A program made the position numbers and the translations under genes. Source: an uncultured Bacteroidales bacterium (GTDB taxonomy: Bacteria; Bacteroidota; Bacteroidia; Bacteroidales; UBA4417). Taken from it: a stretch of 42,897 nucleotides of DNA. Shown piece by piece: positions 15,899-23,333 of the stretch; within the stretch, counting starts at the first letter, position 1, and each line of letters opens with the position of its first letter. The DNA lies in contig CAIRHD010000074.1 in NCBI GenBank assembly GCA_903878265.1, positions 1 through 42,897 on the forward strand. The letters run 5' to 3'. A model generated the notes under the pieces. It saw only the letters and a list, made by a program, of their open reading frames with translations, searched no databases and was not told the DNA's origin.

Positions 15899-17452
15899 AT
15901 GAAAAAGTATCCTCTCTTCATTTTTTGTATGATTGCTATGGTTCACATTGGCAACGCACAAACCGTTGTAAGTATTTTACCTGCCTCCGGAATAAGCGGC
16001 GATAGGGTTGTATTGCAAATCAATACAGTAAACACACACTTTACAACCTGGACAGCCCAAAGCCTTGGTTTTCATCTTTATCAGGGTGATTTTAGCATGA
16101 TTTTTACTAATATTGAAGAAGTTGTGAACGATACTGCAATTAAACTTCGGTTTCATCTTTGCCACGATCATCCTTTGGGAAACTACGATTTTACATTGTG
16201 GTGTCCGACGGGAGTAACAGTAAATAACAACCTTTTTCAGGTATTATCCGACCCAACCCCGCCAAATATTATTCAGCTTACAACCGATAGCACATCTGCC
16301 GGCACTGCTTTCTCCACCTACATTGTTACTGAAAACACTGATTTTTCTTTTTATCCTTCCAATTATTCCTATATAGTGCATCAGGGCGATACCATTACAG
16401 CATTTAGCGTTCAATATTGGCAACCATGGAATACACTTGTGAGATTTGTGTTGCCTTTTGGCACTTCGGCCGGGTTTTACGATGTATATCTTTATAATTC
16501 TTTGGATGGAACCATGAAGCTTGAAAATGGGCTTCAGGTAACTGAAAACCCAAATGCGCCAAGCCTTATTTCGTGCGATCCCGATACGGTTGTGCAAGGA
16601 GGTACCGTTGAATTGTACCTAACCGGAAACCACACCAACTTTTCTTTTTTCACCTCATGGCAAGATATTCAGGTGAGCCTCCGCAAATCGGACGATTCCA
16701 CGGTTGTAAGCGGGGAATATAATTATACCACCACTTATGGTCTAAGCCCTGCTGTTGTGAGGGCAACCATGGCATTAAATTACTTGCTGCCGCCCGGCAA
16801 ATATGACATTATTACCCACGATCCACTTTGTGGCACAATGGTTTTGGCCGAAGGGATTACCATTTTGGAAGGCCCTGCCCCACCGTCGGTTGCAAGACTT
16901 TCACCCAATATGCTTTTTGCTAAAGACAGTCTTTTGAATTTGAACCTGGGACAATTTATTTTGGTTTCGGGAATAAACACATATTTCAATTCCTGTGCAT
17001 ATATCTATATTACGAATGGAGCCTATTATTCACGCTTGAATTACTGGCATTATTATTCCAATACAAGTTTCGATTTCTTTTTGTACGATATTTATAAAAT
17101 GCCTCCCGGGTGGTACGATTTCCATTTTGGCAATTGGAACGAAAACCTGGTTCTTACGAACGCCTTCCATATTGATAACCCGACAGTTGGTATTCAGGAA
17201 GTTGAGAAAAGCACTATGAATATTTACCCTAACCCTTGTACAGGGAAAGCCACACTTGCACTTAATAGCAATTCATGTGAAGTGTTTGAAATTTTCGTAA
17301 CCAATTTGGCGGGACAGCTTGTAAAAAAATTGAAAGCCAATGTGTTGGAAAGCGAAATCACACTTGACCTAATCGGCCAGCCGAAAGGGATTTATTTTGT
17401 AAAAACTGCGTCAGAAAAAAGGGTGAGTGTCCAGAAACTGATCATAAGGTAG
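15899..17452 (+). CDS. Por-secreted protein with four Ig/IPT-like repeats and T9SS tail
   Basis: The ATG at 15899 is preferred over the track's TTG at 15851, since it starts a clean signal peptide (MKKYPLFIFCMIAMVHIGNAQ, cut near Ala-Gln). That gives 517 residues. Four diverged repeats of about 95-100 residues follow. Each opens with a PxSxxxG/PDTVVQGGTVEL-type strand and closes with a turn like GNYDFTLWCP, GFYDVYLYN, GKYDIITHDP or GWYDFHFGN. They resemble IPT/TIG or other Ig-like folds. The last ~80 residues are a type A T9SS sorting domain (MNIYPNPCTGKATL, NLAGQLVKKL, GIYFVKTASEKR). The protein is therefore expected to cross the outer membrane through PorSS and be surface attached. Function is unknown. 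Confidence 0.8.
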   Translation: MKKYPLFIFCMIAMVHIGNAQTVVSILPASGISGDRVVLQINTVNTHFTTWTAQSLGFHLYQGDFSMIFTNIEEVVNDTAIKLRFHLCHDHPLGNYDFTLWCPTGVTVNNNLFQVLSDPTPPNIIQLTTDSTSAGTAFSTYIVTENTDFSFYPSNYSYIVHQGDTITAFSVQYWQPWNTLVRFVLPFGTSAGFYDVYLYNSLDGTMKLENGLQVTENPNAPSLISCDPDTVVQGGTVELYLTGNHTNFSFFTSWQDIQVSLRKSDDSTVVSGEYNYTTTYGLSPAVVRATMALNYLLPPGKYDIITHDPLCGTMVLAEGITILEGPAPPSVARLSPNMLFAKDSLLNLNLGQFILVSGINTYFNSCAYIYITNGAYYSRLNYWHYYSNTSFDFFLYDIYKMPPGWYDFHFGNWNENLVLTNAFHIDNPTVGIQEVEKSTMNIYPNPCTGKATLALNSNSCEVFEIFVTNLAGQLVKKLKANVLESEITLDLIGQPKGIYFVKTASEKRVSVQKLIIR

Positions 17453-17735
17453 AAGTGGTATTCAATGAAGGTCAAAGGTTAAAAATCAAAGGTCAAAAGT
17501 TAAAGTTAAGTCCGTTGATGGAAACGCTTTACATATAAAGCCAGAGTTAGCATTAGACTTATTTTAAAAAATTGAAATGAAGAGCAAATACTGTAGTTTT
17601 AGTTTTTTGCATTTTGCTTTTTAACCTAAATTCAGGAAAGCATATAAAATTTTATTCCAAAAGACTCACTCACTAGCACCCAATCCGCAATCTGCAATCC
17701 ACAATCCGAATTCCCCAATCCCTAACCCCCAATCC
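17453..17735. repeat. Intergenic degenerate short repeats between T9SS protein and GH47 genes
   Basis: Two low-complexity blocks are visible. At about 17468-17509, variants of AAAGGTCAAAGTTAAA alternate. At about 17679-17744, CAATCCGCAATCTGCAATCC grades into repeats of CCCAATCCCTAA. The second block runs into the 3' end of the minus-strand GH47 gene and contains its stop codon. Confidence 0.6.
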
Positions 17736-19127
17736 CTAACCCCTTTTATAAGGATGGGCTTCTGTATTGAAAATCACTTTGTGAAATTCCAGTTTGCCGG
17801 AATCGTCGAAAAGTAAAAAAGCATATTTTAGTGTTTCGGCAAAGAAAAAGCTTTCCATATAATCCTTTTTTTCCATCGTCCTTACATCTTGTATGGCAGT
17901 GTACGCTTCATGGGTGCGGCATGATTTTACAAGGTTTTCGAACATTTTTTTGCCCATTTCCAGATAGCGTTGATCATTTGTATATTGGTAAAGGTAATAC
18001 ACACTTTCAAAGTTTTCGGGACGAAGGATATACGAGCCATTTTCCACTTTCATGGTTTTATAATTTATTGATTCCGGTTCAACACCATTTTGCTTCCACA
18101 TCAGGTAGTTTGAATTTTGTAATGCCTCTGCCCTTTTCAGGTCGTTGTCCATGGCTAAAGTCCCGGCAAAAAAGGCATCGAGAGCACCATATTTGGTTGA
18201 TGTCCGTTTGCCGGTGTACATGTCGGACTGCCCATACCACAAAGTATCATTCGATTGATCGGCAAGGTATTTATTCACAGCCTCTATGGTTGGCTTCCAC
18301 ATGGCAGTAAGTTGTTTGTCGTTGAAAAGGATTGATCCTTTTAGCATGTACTCTAAATACGAATCGATGCAACCCGAAATATGGCTTACCGGATTGGTAA
18401 CTTTATTTGTTTCAACATTGATCCCTTCGGCAGTCAAATTGATTGGCGAGCGAAGTTCGTATAGCGCCGCCATGGCTTTCATGGCAGTATTGTAATATTC
18501 CGGATTTCCAGTGTGTTTGCTCAGCGTACCATATTCTATAAGGTAAGTGCCAATTTCGGCAGGATTTGATATTTCGCCGGATGTTGCACCTGTTTTCAGG
18601 TTTACATATCGGAATGGCATACCTGAAGGTGAATTAAACGCTTTCATCAGACGTTTGGCGAGGTCTTCGGCCAACGAGAGGAAACGGCGGTCGCCATCGA
18701 GTTCATAAGCAGAAAGCAAACCACCCAAAATACGGATGGAGACTTCAAAATTCTGCACATCCATATCTACATCGAAATCAAGGTTTTTAAAAATTAGTTC
18801 TTTGGTTTCTTTTGCTTCTTCAGTCAAATCCATCAGTATCATAGTGTCGAAAGCATCAACAGGAGTCATCAGCAGCGACTTTTTATACCAATTGTGCGGC
18901 TTTTTGCTTAAAGGTTGCAAGGCATCGTACCCCCAGGCATATTTTTTATACCCATTCCAGGCATGTAAAAATTCAGTTTTCACCCTATTGGCCATTTCCG
19001 CCTTATCGATCAATTGTGAAATGTCAATGGAGGCAGAAGCCATTTCAACGGCTTGTGAATGAGCCTGAAACGAAAAAAGGATCAGTAATGATAGCAGCAA
19101 GGCTGAAAGTGTTGATGTGGTTTTCAT
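17736..19127 (-). CDS. Glycoside hydrolase family 47 (class I alpha-1,2-mannosidase)
   Basis: GH47 enzymes are calcium-dependent inverting mannosidases that trim alpha-1,2-linked mannose. The 463-residue protein has a signal peptide (MKTTSTLSALLLSLLILFSF...HSQ), so it is exported. Family motifs run in order: DAFDTMILMDL, NFEVSIRILGGLLSAY (acid Glu region), AEIGTYLIEYGTLSKHTGN, SGCIDSYLEYMLKG (catalytic Asp), LRPENFESVYYLYQYTND (catalytic Glu), DYMESFFFAETLKYAFLLF, and the terminal FNTEAHP whose Thr binds calcium. All key positions are present, so it is probably active. GH47 is chiefly eukaryotic and less common in bacteria. No SusC/D genes are nearby. Candidate substrates are high-mannose N-glycans or alpha-mannans (inference). 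Confidence 0.9.
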   Translation of the reverse strand: MKTTSTLSALLLSLLILFSFQAHSQAVEMASASIDISQLIDKAEMANRVKTEFLHAWNGYKKYAWGYDALQPLSKKPHNWYKKSLLMTPVDAFDTMILMDLTEEAKETKELIFKNLDFDVDMDVQNFEVSIRILGGLLSAYELDGDRRFLSLAEDLAKRLMKAFNSPSGMPFRYVNLKTGATSGEISNPAEIGTYLIEYGTLSKHTGNPEYYNTAMKAMAALYELRSPINLTAEGINVETNKVTNPVSHISGCIDSYLEYMLKGSILFNDKQLTAMWKPTIEAVNKYLADQSNDTLWYGQSDMYTGKRTSTKYGALDAFFAGTLAMDNDLKRAEALQNSNYLMWKQNGVEPESINYKTMKVENGSYILRPENFESVYYLYQYTNDQRYLEMGKKMFENLVKSCRTHEAYTAIQDVRTMEKKDYMESFFFAETLKYAFLLFDDSGKLEFHKVIFNTEAHPYKRG

Positions 19128-19366
19128 AAAGTATTATGTTTTTAAACAGCGAAGATAGTAAGATAAAGGATATTTCTGCTATTGAGGCAAAATGAAAACC
19201 CAAAAACAAAGAAATATCACTGAGACACAAGTCTGCAAGTACACGCAAAGGATTGTTAACAACGATAGGGCGGAAATAAATAAAATTTGGCCTACTTCAG
19301 CATACAATAAATGGCACTCAGTGTGGCTCTTTGTGGCAAGAAATAGCTTTTTGCCATATACGTGTA

Positions 19367-19513
19367 TTCAGGGCTTCACTCAAAGTGAAACCCTGAATAT
19401 TGCAGGCAAGCAAATACTAATTGCTATTTGGGCAAACCAGGTTTCAGGAGGGCTTGCCCAAGTTGGGCAGAAGCAAACCAGGTTTCAGGCGGGCAAATAC
19501 CCATAGGTATTTG
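19367..19513. repeat. Cluster of strong hairpins and a 21-bp direct repeat
   Basis: TTCAGGGCTTCACT pairs with AGTGAAACCCTGAA across a 3-base loop (one mismatch, 19367-19397). Two copies of GCAAACCAGGTTTCAGGxGGG lie at 19432-19452 and 19473-19493. Between them is the palindrome GCCCAAGTTGGGC (19456-19468). After them comes CAAATACC-cata-GGTATTTG (19494-19513). This could be a REP/MITE-like element, a bidirectional terminator or a structured RNA. Confidence 0.65.
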
Positions 19514-19611
19514 GGGAAACTGAAAAAAACGGCAAATTAATTTTCGCAGGGCTTTTCCGAGTATGTTTTGCCGGACGCATCAGAAAAGAAGGTGCGCCCG
19601 AATTAATTTGG

Positions 19612-19619
19612 TACTTTTG
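19612..19619 (+). promoter_or_regulatory. -7 element upstream of small ORF and T9SS gene
   Basis: TACTTTTG fits TAnnTTTG. It lies 51 bases before the 39-codon ORF at 19671 and 267 bases before the ATG of the Por-tailed gene at 19887. Confidence 0.35.
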
Positions 19620-19670
19620 TTCTTGTCCCAAACCTTCGGCACAAGTTCAATCTTACCTTGTAGAAATATC

Positions 19671-19790
19671 ATGGAAATAGAACAAGAGAAACAAAATATA
19701 AATGCTGCAACAAAGCATCCGTTGATTGGAAATCATATCAGAGCAGTATGGTGCTCCTCCGAACGGAAAAATGTGTTTTTCGAAATTTAG
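19671..19790 (+). CDS. Possible small ORF (39 aa), uncertain
   Basis: An ATG-started 39-codon frame (MEIEQEKQNINAATKH...) follows a -7 element. It is the 3' part of the 75-aa track ORF at 19563, trimmed to its first plausible ATG. It has no recognisable domain. A weak hairpin and T tract (GCTTT-ccga-AAAGC-ATTTTTT, about 19800-19821) follows. It could be a leader peptide or a chance frame. Confidence 0.2.
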   Translation: MEIEQEKQNINAATKHPLIGNHIRAVWCSSERKNVFFEI

Positions 19791-19886
19791 GCATCCTGAA
19801 AGCTTTCCGAAAAGCATTTTTTGTCGTATCAACTGTCGCAAACATTTATTATCCCTGTATGTTAATAACAACAAAACATCAATAAC

Positions 19887-21113
19887 ATGAATAAGAAGAA
19901 ATATCTCATTAGCGTTTTGCTGCTTTTTGCCATGGGCACACAAGCACAGATCAAGCTTGTCGGCATGAGGGGCAACCAAGGCTCCAACTTTATGGATATT
20001 GTAAAATGGCAGGCCCTCGATCCGGCTTCGGTTACTGCATATCCGTCGCTTTTACATGCTTATTATATGGCTTCATCCGTGTTCGATGCTTACAACAGTA
20101 AGTATTATATAACAGGTATCGGCGCTTCGGCTTCAGGTTTGTTGGAGTTCAATACAGTAACTAACGAGCAGTCTCTGCTTAATTACAGCTCGTTTTCCAA
20201 TACTTCGGAAATAGATATGAGCACAGGCAAAATCTACTCCCTTTCTATAGACCAACCCGGATATATAAAGGTTAACGAGTACGATATCAATACCGGAACA
20301 GACACACTCATTGGCGAAGTTTACGATCCCGGAATTACGGGGATAGCGATGGATGCAATTGGTTTCGATTCCAATAACGGGATTATATACTATGTTGGCG
20401 ACGATGGGCAATCCATCCTGAGTTTGTTTGGCATACAAGTCCGCAACCCGGTTTTCACCTATACCAAAACGGCTTTGACAACACCGTCAGTTGGCACCAA
20501 TATGATGAGCATAAATTACGATAATGCGAACAATACCATTTATGCACTCAATTTCGAATCGAACAGTTCGGGAAGCAGCACCGGTACTTATGTGGTTGAA
20601 ATAAACAAAACCACAGGCGAGGTGGTTAACAGGGGCCAACTCCAAGGATTTCAGGGATTTTTAGTCGGGTCTTCTTCGTTTGATCAAAACTCGGGAAGCT
20701 TTTTGCTTGTAGGATACAATGGAAACCCCGATGTTCAAATGATAGTTTTCGACACTTACAACAATACCTATCAAACCGGTTTTATGCCCGACAACGTTTC
20801 GGAAATTGTGTGCGACAATTACGATTTTGCTAAAAACACTTACGTTACAACTTCCGAGACTGAACCTGAAAAAGCGACTATAAGCCTGTCGCCAAACCCA
20901 GCCAGCAACAATATTACGATAGAAAACAGCAATGCAATTCCGGGGCAAATGAAAGCAAGTATTTTCGATATTAACGGAAAGATGAAATGGCAGGACACTT
21001 TTCAGGCCGTAAACAAGACAAGTGTGGACATAAGCAATCTGCTTCCGGGTGTTTATATGTTAAAAACAGAAAGTGTCAACAGGGTTGAAAACCATAAATT
21101 TGTGGTAAGGTAG
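19887..21113 (+). CDS. Por-secreted beta-propeller-like protein with T9SS type A tail
   Basis: The 408-residue product has a signal peptide (MNKKKYLISVLLLFAMGTQAQ). About 310 residues of repeated beta-strand motifs follow (GIGASASGLLEFNTVTNEQS, EIDMSTGKIYSLSID, NYDNANNTIYALNFES, SSFDQNSGSFLLVGYN). They alternate a four-strand pattern typical of six- or seven-bladed propellers. The last ~80 residues form a Por secretion tail (ATISLSPNPASNNITIEN, FDINGKMKWQD, GVYMLKTES, HKFVVR). Secretion through the type IX system and attachment to the cell surface are expected. Ligand and function are unknown. Its ATG follows a long, structured leader. Confidence 0.8.
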   Translation: MNKKKYLISVLLLFAMGTQAQIKLVGMRGNQGSNFMDIVKWQALDPASVTAYPSLLHAYYMASSVFDAYNSKYYITGIGASASGLLEFNTVTNEQSLLNYSSFSNTSEIDMSTGKIYSLSIDQPGYIKVNEYDINTGTDTLIGEVYDPGITGIAMDAIGFDSNNGIIYYVGDDGQSILSLFGIQVRNPVFTYTKTALTTPSVGTNMMSINYDNANNTIYALNFESNSSGSSTGTYVVEINKTTGEVVNRGQLQGFQGFLVGSSSFDQNSGSFLLVGYNGNPDVQMIVFDTYNNTYQTGFMPDNVSEIVCDNYDFAKNTYVTTSETEPEKATISLSPNPASNNITIENSNAIPGQMKASIFDINGKMKWQDTFQAVNKTSVDISNLLPGVYMLKTESVNRVENHKFVVR

Positions 21114-21173
21114 TTTTACCTGCTTTTTTTTGAGAAATTGTTTTTAATTACAGCATAAACAGAGTGTTTTTTG

Positions 21174-21869
21174 ATGAAAAAGATTATTGTACTTACCGGC
21201 GCAGGCATAAGTGCCGAAAGCGGAATCAGCACTTTCCGTGATTCAAATGGCTTGTGGGAGCAGCACCGCATTGAGGATGTGGCCACGTTTGATGCCTGGA
21301 GGCGAAACCCTGACCTGGTGCTGGAGTTTTACAACCAAAGGCGCAAGCAATTATACGAGGTAAAACCTAACGCCGGGCATAGTGCACTGGTTAAACTTGA
21401 GAAAAAGTTTGATGTACAGATTATCACCCAAAATGTTGACGACCTGCACGAACAAGCCGGTTCCAGTCAAGTGCTCCACTTGCATGGTGAGCTAAAAAAA
21501 GTAAGGAGTACTGTTGACGAAAACCTTGTTTATACCCTCGAAGGTTGGGAGTTAAAAAAAGGCGACAAATGCGAAAAAGGTTCCCAGCTCCGTCCACACA
21601 TAGTTTGGTTTGGCGAGGCTGTGCCCATGATTGCGACCGCACAAAAACTTTCAGCAGAAGCGGATATTTATATTGTGATTGGCACTTCGCTCAATGTTTA
21701 TCCGGCTGCCGGACTTGTGTACTATGTTAAAAAAGGAACACCCGTTTACCTCATTGACCCACATGCCGAAATGCTTCCTGATGTAAAAAACCTTACCGTT
21801 TTAAGCGAAACTGCTGGAAAGGGTGTGCCAAAGCTTGTGAAACAATTGCTGGCGCAAGGAAAGGGTTGA
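21174..21869 (+). CDS. cobB: NAD-dependent protein deacylase, class III sirtuin (CobB-like)
   Basis: Sirtuins remove acyl groups from lysine using NAD. The ATG at 21174 is used; the track begins one codon earlier at TTG. The 231-residue protein has the NAD motifs GAGISAESGISTFRD, TQNVDDLHEQAG and the catalytic HGEL. EFYNQRR provides the Tyr and Arg spaced as Y-x-x-R that in SIRT5/CobB bind succinyl or malonyl lysine, so desuccinylase activity is likely. The two CxxC pairs of the usual zinc ribbon are missing: only one Cys (KCEKGSQLRPH) remains between HGEL and VWFGE. IGTSLNVYPAAGLV is the conserved C-terminal Rossmann part. It sits 60 bases after the Por-tailed gene. Confidence 0.92.
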   Translation: MKKIIVLTGAGISAESGISTFRDSNGLWEQHRIEDVATFDAWRRNPDLVLEFYNQRRKQLYEVKPNAGHSALVKLEKKFDVQIITQNVDDLHEQAGSSQVLHLHGELKKVRSTVDENLVYTLEGWELKKGDKCEKGSQLRPHIVWFGEAVPMIATAQKLSAEADIYIVIGTSLNVYPAAGLVYYVKKGTPVYLIDPHAEMLPDVKNLTVLSETAGKGVPKLVKQLLAQGKG

Positions 21870-22285
21870 TTGCGGATGTCGGATTGAGTGAAAATCAAAT
21901 TGCTTTACTTACATCAGATAAAAATAAGGCACTAATACTTCGTAACTTGAATTTTATCAATTTTGCTTTGTTTCGCATTTTTACTTTCTACCTGTTGCCT
22001 GGTTCAGTATAATTTTGCACTTTGGGCACAAAACTTAAGGTTTCCAGCAATGGTTTTAACTTTTTTTGTGCAGGTAATTTGTGGGTTTTGTTAAATTGCC
22101 ACAATACTTAAAGCAGATAATCGTTAACTGATAAAGAATAGTTTACTAATTTGCCGCATCGAATTAAATAAACAGCCTTGCCTGATATTCAAGCTTTTCA
22201 ATTGATTTTAGCCAATACTATCAACCAGACCGAGTATCGTTTAAAGGCCAATTTTCAAACAAATCATACCATTAAAATAAAACCA
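21870..22285. other. Intergenic/leader region upstream of OmpA lipoprotein
   Basis: This is an AT-rich stretch of about 415 bases. TAATTTTG at 22010-22017 is a possible -7 box, which would give a leader of about 270 bases. No gene or known RNA was recognised. Confidence 0.4.
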
Positions 22286-23152
22286 ATGAAAACAAAACTC
22301 TTATTAGTGCTTAGCCTCTCGGTTGCAATTATTGGGACTTCTTGCGTAAGCCAGAAAAAATACAAAGCGCAGGTTTCCAGTTTCGAAACGCTCAATGCTC
22401 AATATACCAAGAAACAAGGCGATTTGAATGCTTGCGAAAACGCCAAAGCAAATTACCTTAAACAAATTGAAGATTTGAATCGGCAACTTGCCGATTTGAA
22501 CAAGGAACAGACCTACCTGAAAACCAACAATACTGTGGTTTTAAACCAGTTGGAAGCCCTTTCGGTTATTACCGGAACCCAGGCCGAAAGTATCAAAAAG
22601 TCGATGGAAAACATCGGCATGAAAGATGCCTATATACAGGGTTTGCAAACTTCGCTGGCGCAAAAAGATTCGCTCAACATGGCTTTGGTAATGAACCTTA
22701 AAGGAGCCATTGGTAACCTCGACGACAAGGATATCAACATCAAGGTGGATAAAGGCGTTGTGTTCATCGATATTTCGGACAAACTTTTGTTCAAAAGCGG
22801 AAGTTACGATGTTACCGACAAAGCTCACGAAGTACTTGGCAAAGTTGCCCTTGTGCTGAAAAACCAACCTAATATGGAATTTATGGTCGAAGGCCATACC
22901 GACAATGTTTCATTTAAAAAAGGCGATTTGCTCGACAACTGGGATTTAAGCGTAAAACGTTCCACAACCATAGTCCGCCTGCTCCAAACCAAATATGGCC
23001 TCGATCCTTCTAAAATTATTGCCGCCGGGCGCAGCGAATACCAACCGCTTACCTCAAATAGTTCGGCCGATGGAAAAGCATCCAACCGCCGCACACGGAT
23101 TGTAATCCTGCCTCAATTAGACCAGTTTTTTAAACTGCTCGAAAAGAAATAA
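22286..23152 (+). CDS. OmpA/MotB-family peptidoglycan-binding lipoprotein
   Basis: The start is set at the ATG at 22286, not 22178, because it opens a lipoprotein signal peptide ending in IIGTSC with the lipobox Cys at residue 20. The mature protein has a long coiled-coil segment (residues ~30-120, e.g. NRQLADLNKEQTYLKTNN). An OmpA C-terminal domain follows (DISDKLLFKSGSYDV, VEGHTDNVSF, LSVKRSTTIVRLLQ, SNRRTRIVIL) that binds diaminopimelate in peptidoglycan. Total length is 288 residues. It probably tethers the outer membrane to the cell wall. No Tol-Pal or motility genes are beside it. Confidence 0.9.
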   Translation: MKTKLLLVLSLSVAIIGTSCVSQKKYKAQVSSFETLNAQYTKKQGDLNACENAKANYLKQIEDLNRQLADLNKEQTYLKTNNTVVLNQLEALSVITGTQAESIKKSMENIGMKDAYIQGLQTSLAQKDSLNMALVMNLKGAIGNLDDKDINIKVDKGVVFIDISDKLLFKSGSYDVTDKAHEVLGKVALVLKNQPNMEFMVEGHTDNVSFKKGDLLDNWDLSVKRSTTIVRLLQTKYGLDPSKIIAAGRSEYQPLTSNSSADGKASNRRTRIVILPQLDQFFKLLEKK

Positions 23153-23185
23153 TCCTGCCGCATTCTCAAATTATTGCCTTACATG

Positions 23186-23227
23186 GAAACCCATGCTATC
23201 CTTTTTGGATGGTGTGGGTTTTTATTT
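23186..23227 (+). terminator. Intrinsic terminator after the OmpA-type gene
   Basis: AAACCCA (23187-23193) pairs with TGGGTTT (23215-23221). The stem is extended past bulges by ATCC/GGAT around a TTTTT loop, and is followed by TTTATTTT. Confidence 0.65.
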
Positions 23228-23307
23228 TGCAAGAATGTGTCGAAACAATTGGTTTCGCTGAAAGAGATAGACGAAAAAATTTTTTTTTCCTGCATTTCAA
23301 TATTTTG

Positions 23308-23315
23308 TAACTTTG
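23308..23315 (+). promoter_or_regulatory. -7 element for comEC
   Basis: TAACTTTG fits TAnnTTTG and is 18 bases before the comEC ATG. Confidence 0.45.
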
Positions 23316-23333
23316 AGGTGAAGTTAAACCACT

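Larger units (their letters stand above)
19128..19670. other. Repeat-rich intergenic region upstream of GH47
   Basis: No gene was recognised; the 104-aa ORF at 19192 is not protein-like. The region includes phrases such as CACTGAGACACAAG (about 19216) and CACTCAGTGTGGCTCTTTGTGG (about 19317). The second has the look of a degraded inverted copy of the first. The hairpin cluster at 19367-19513 is listed separately. Confidence 0.5.
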
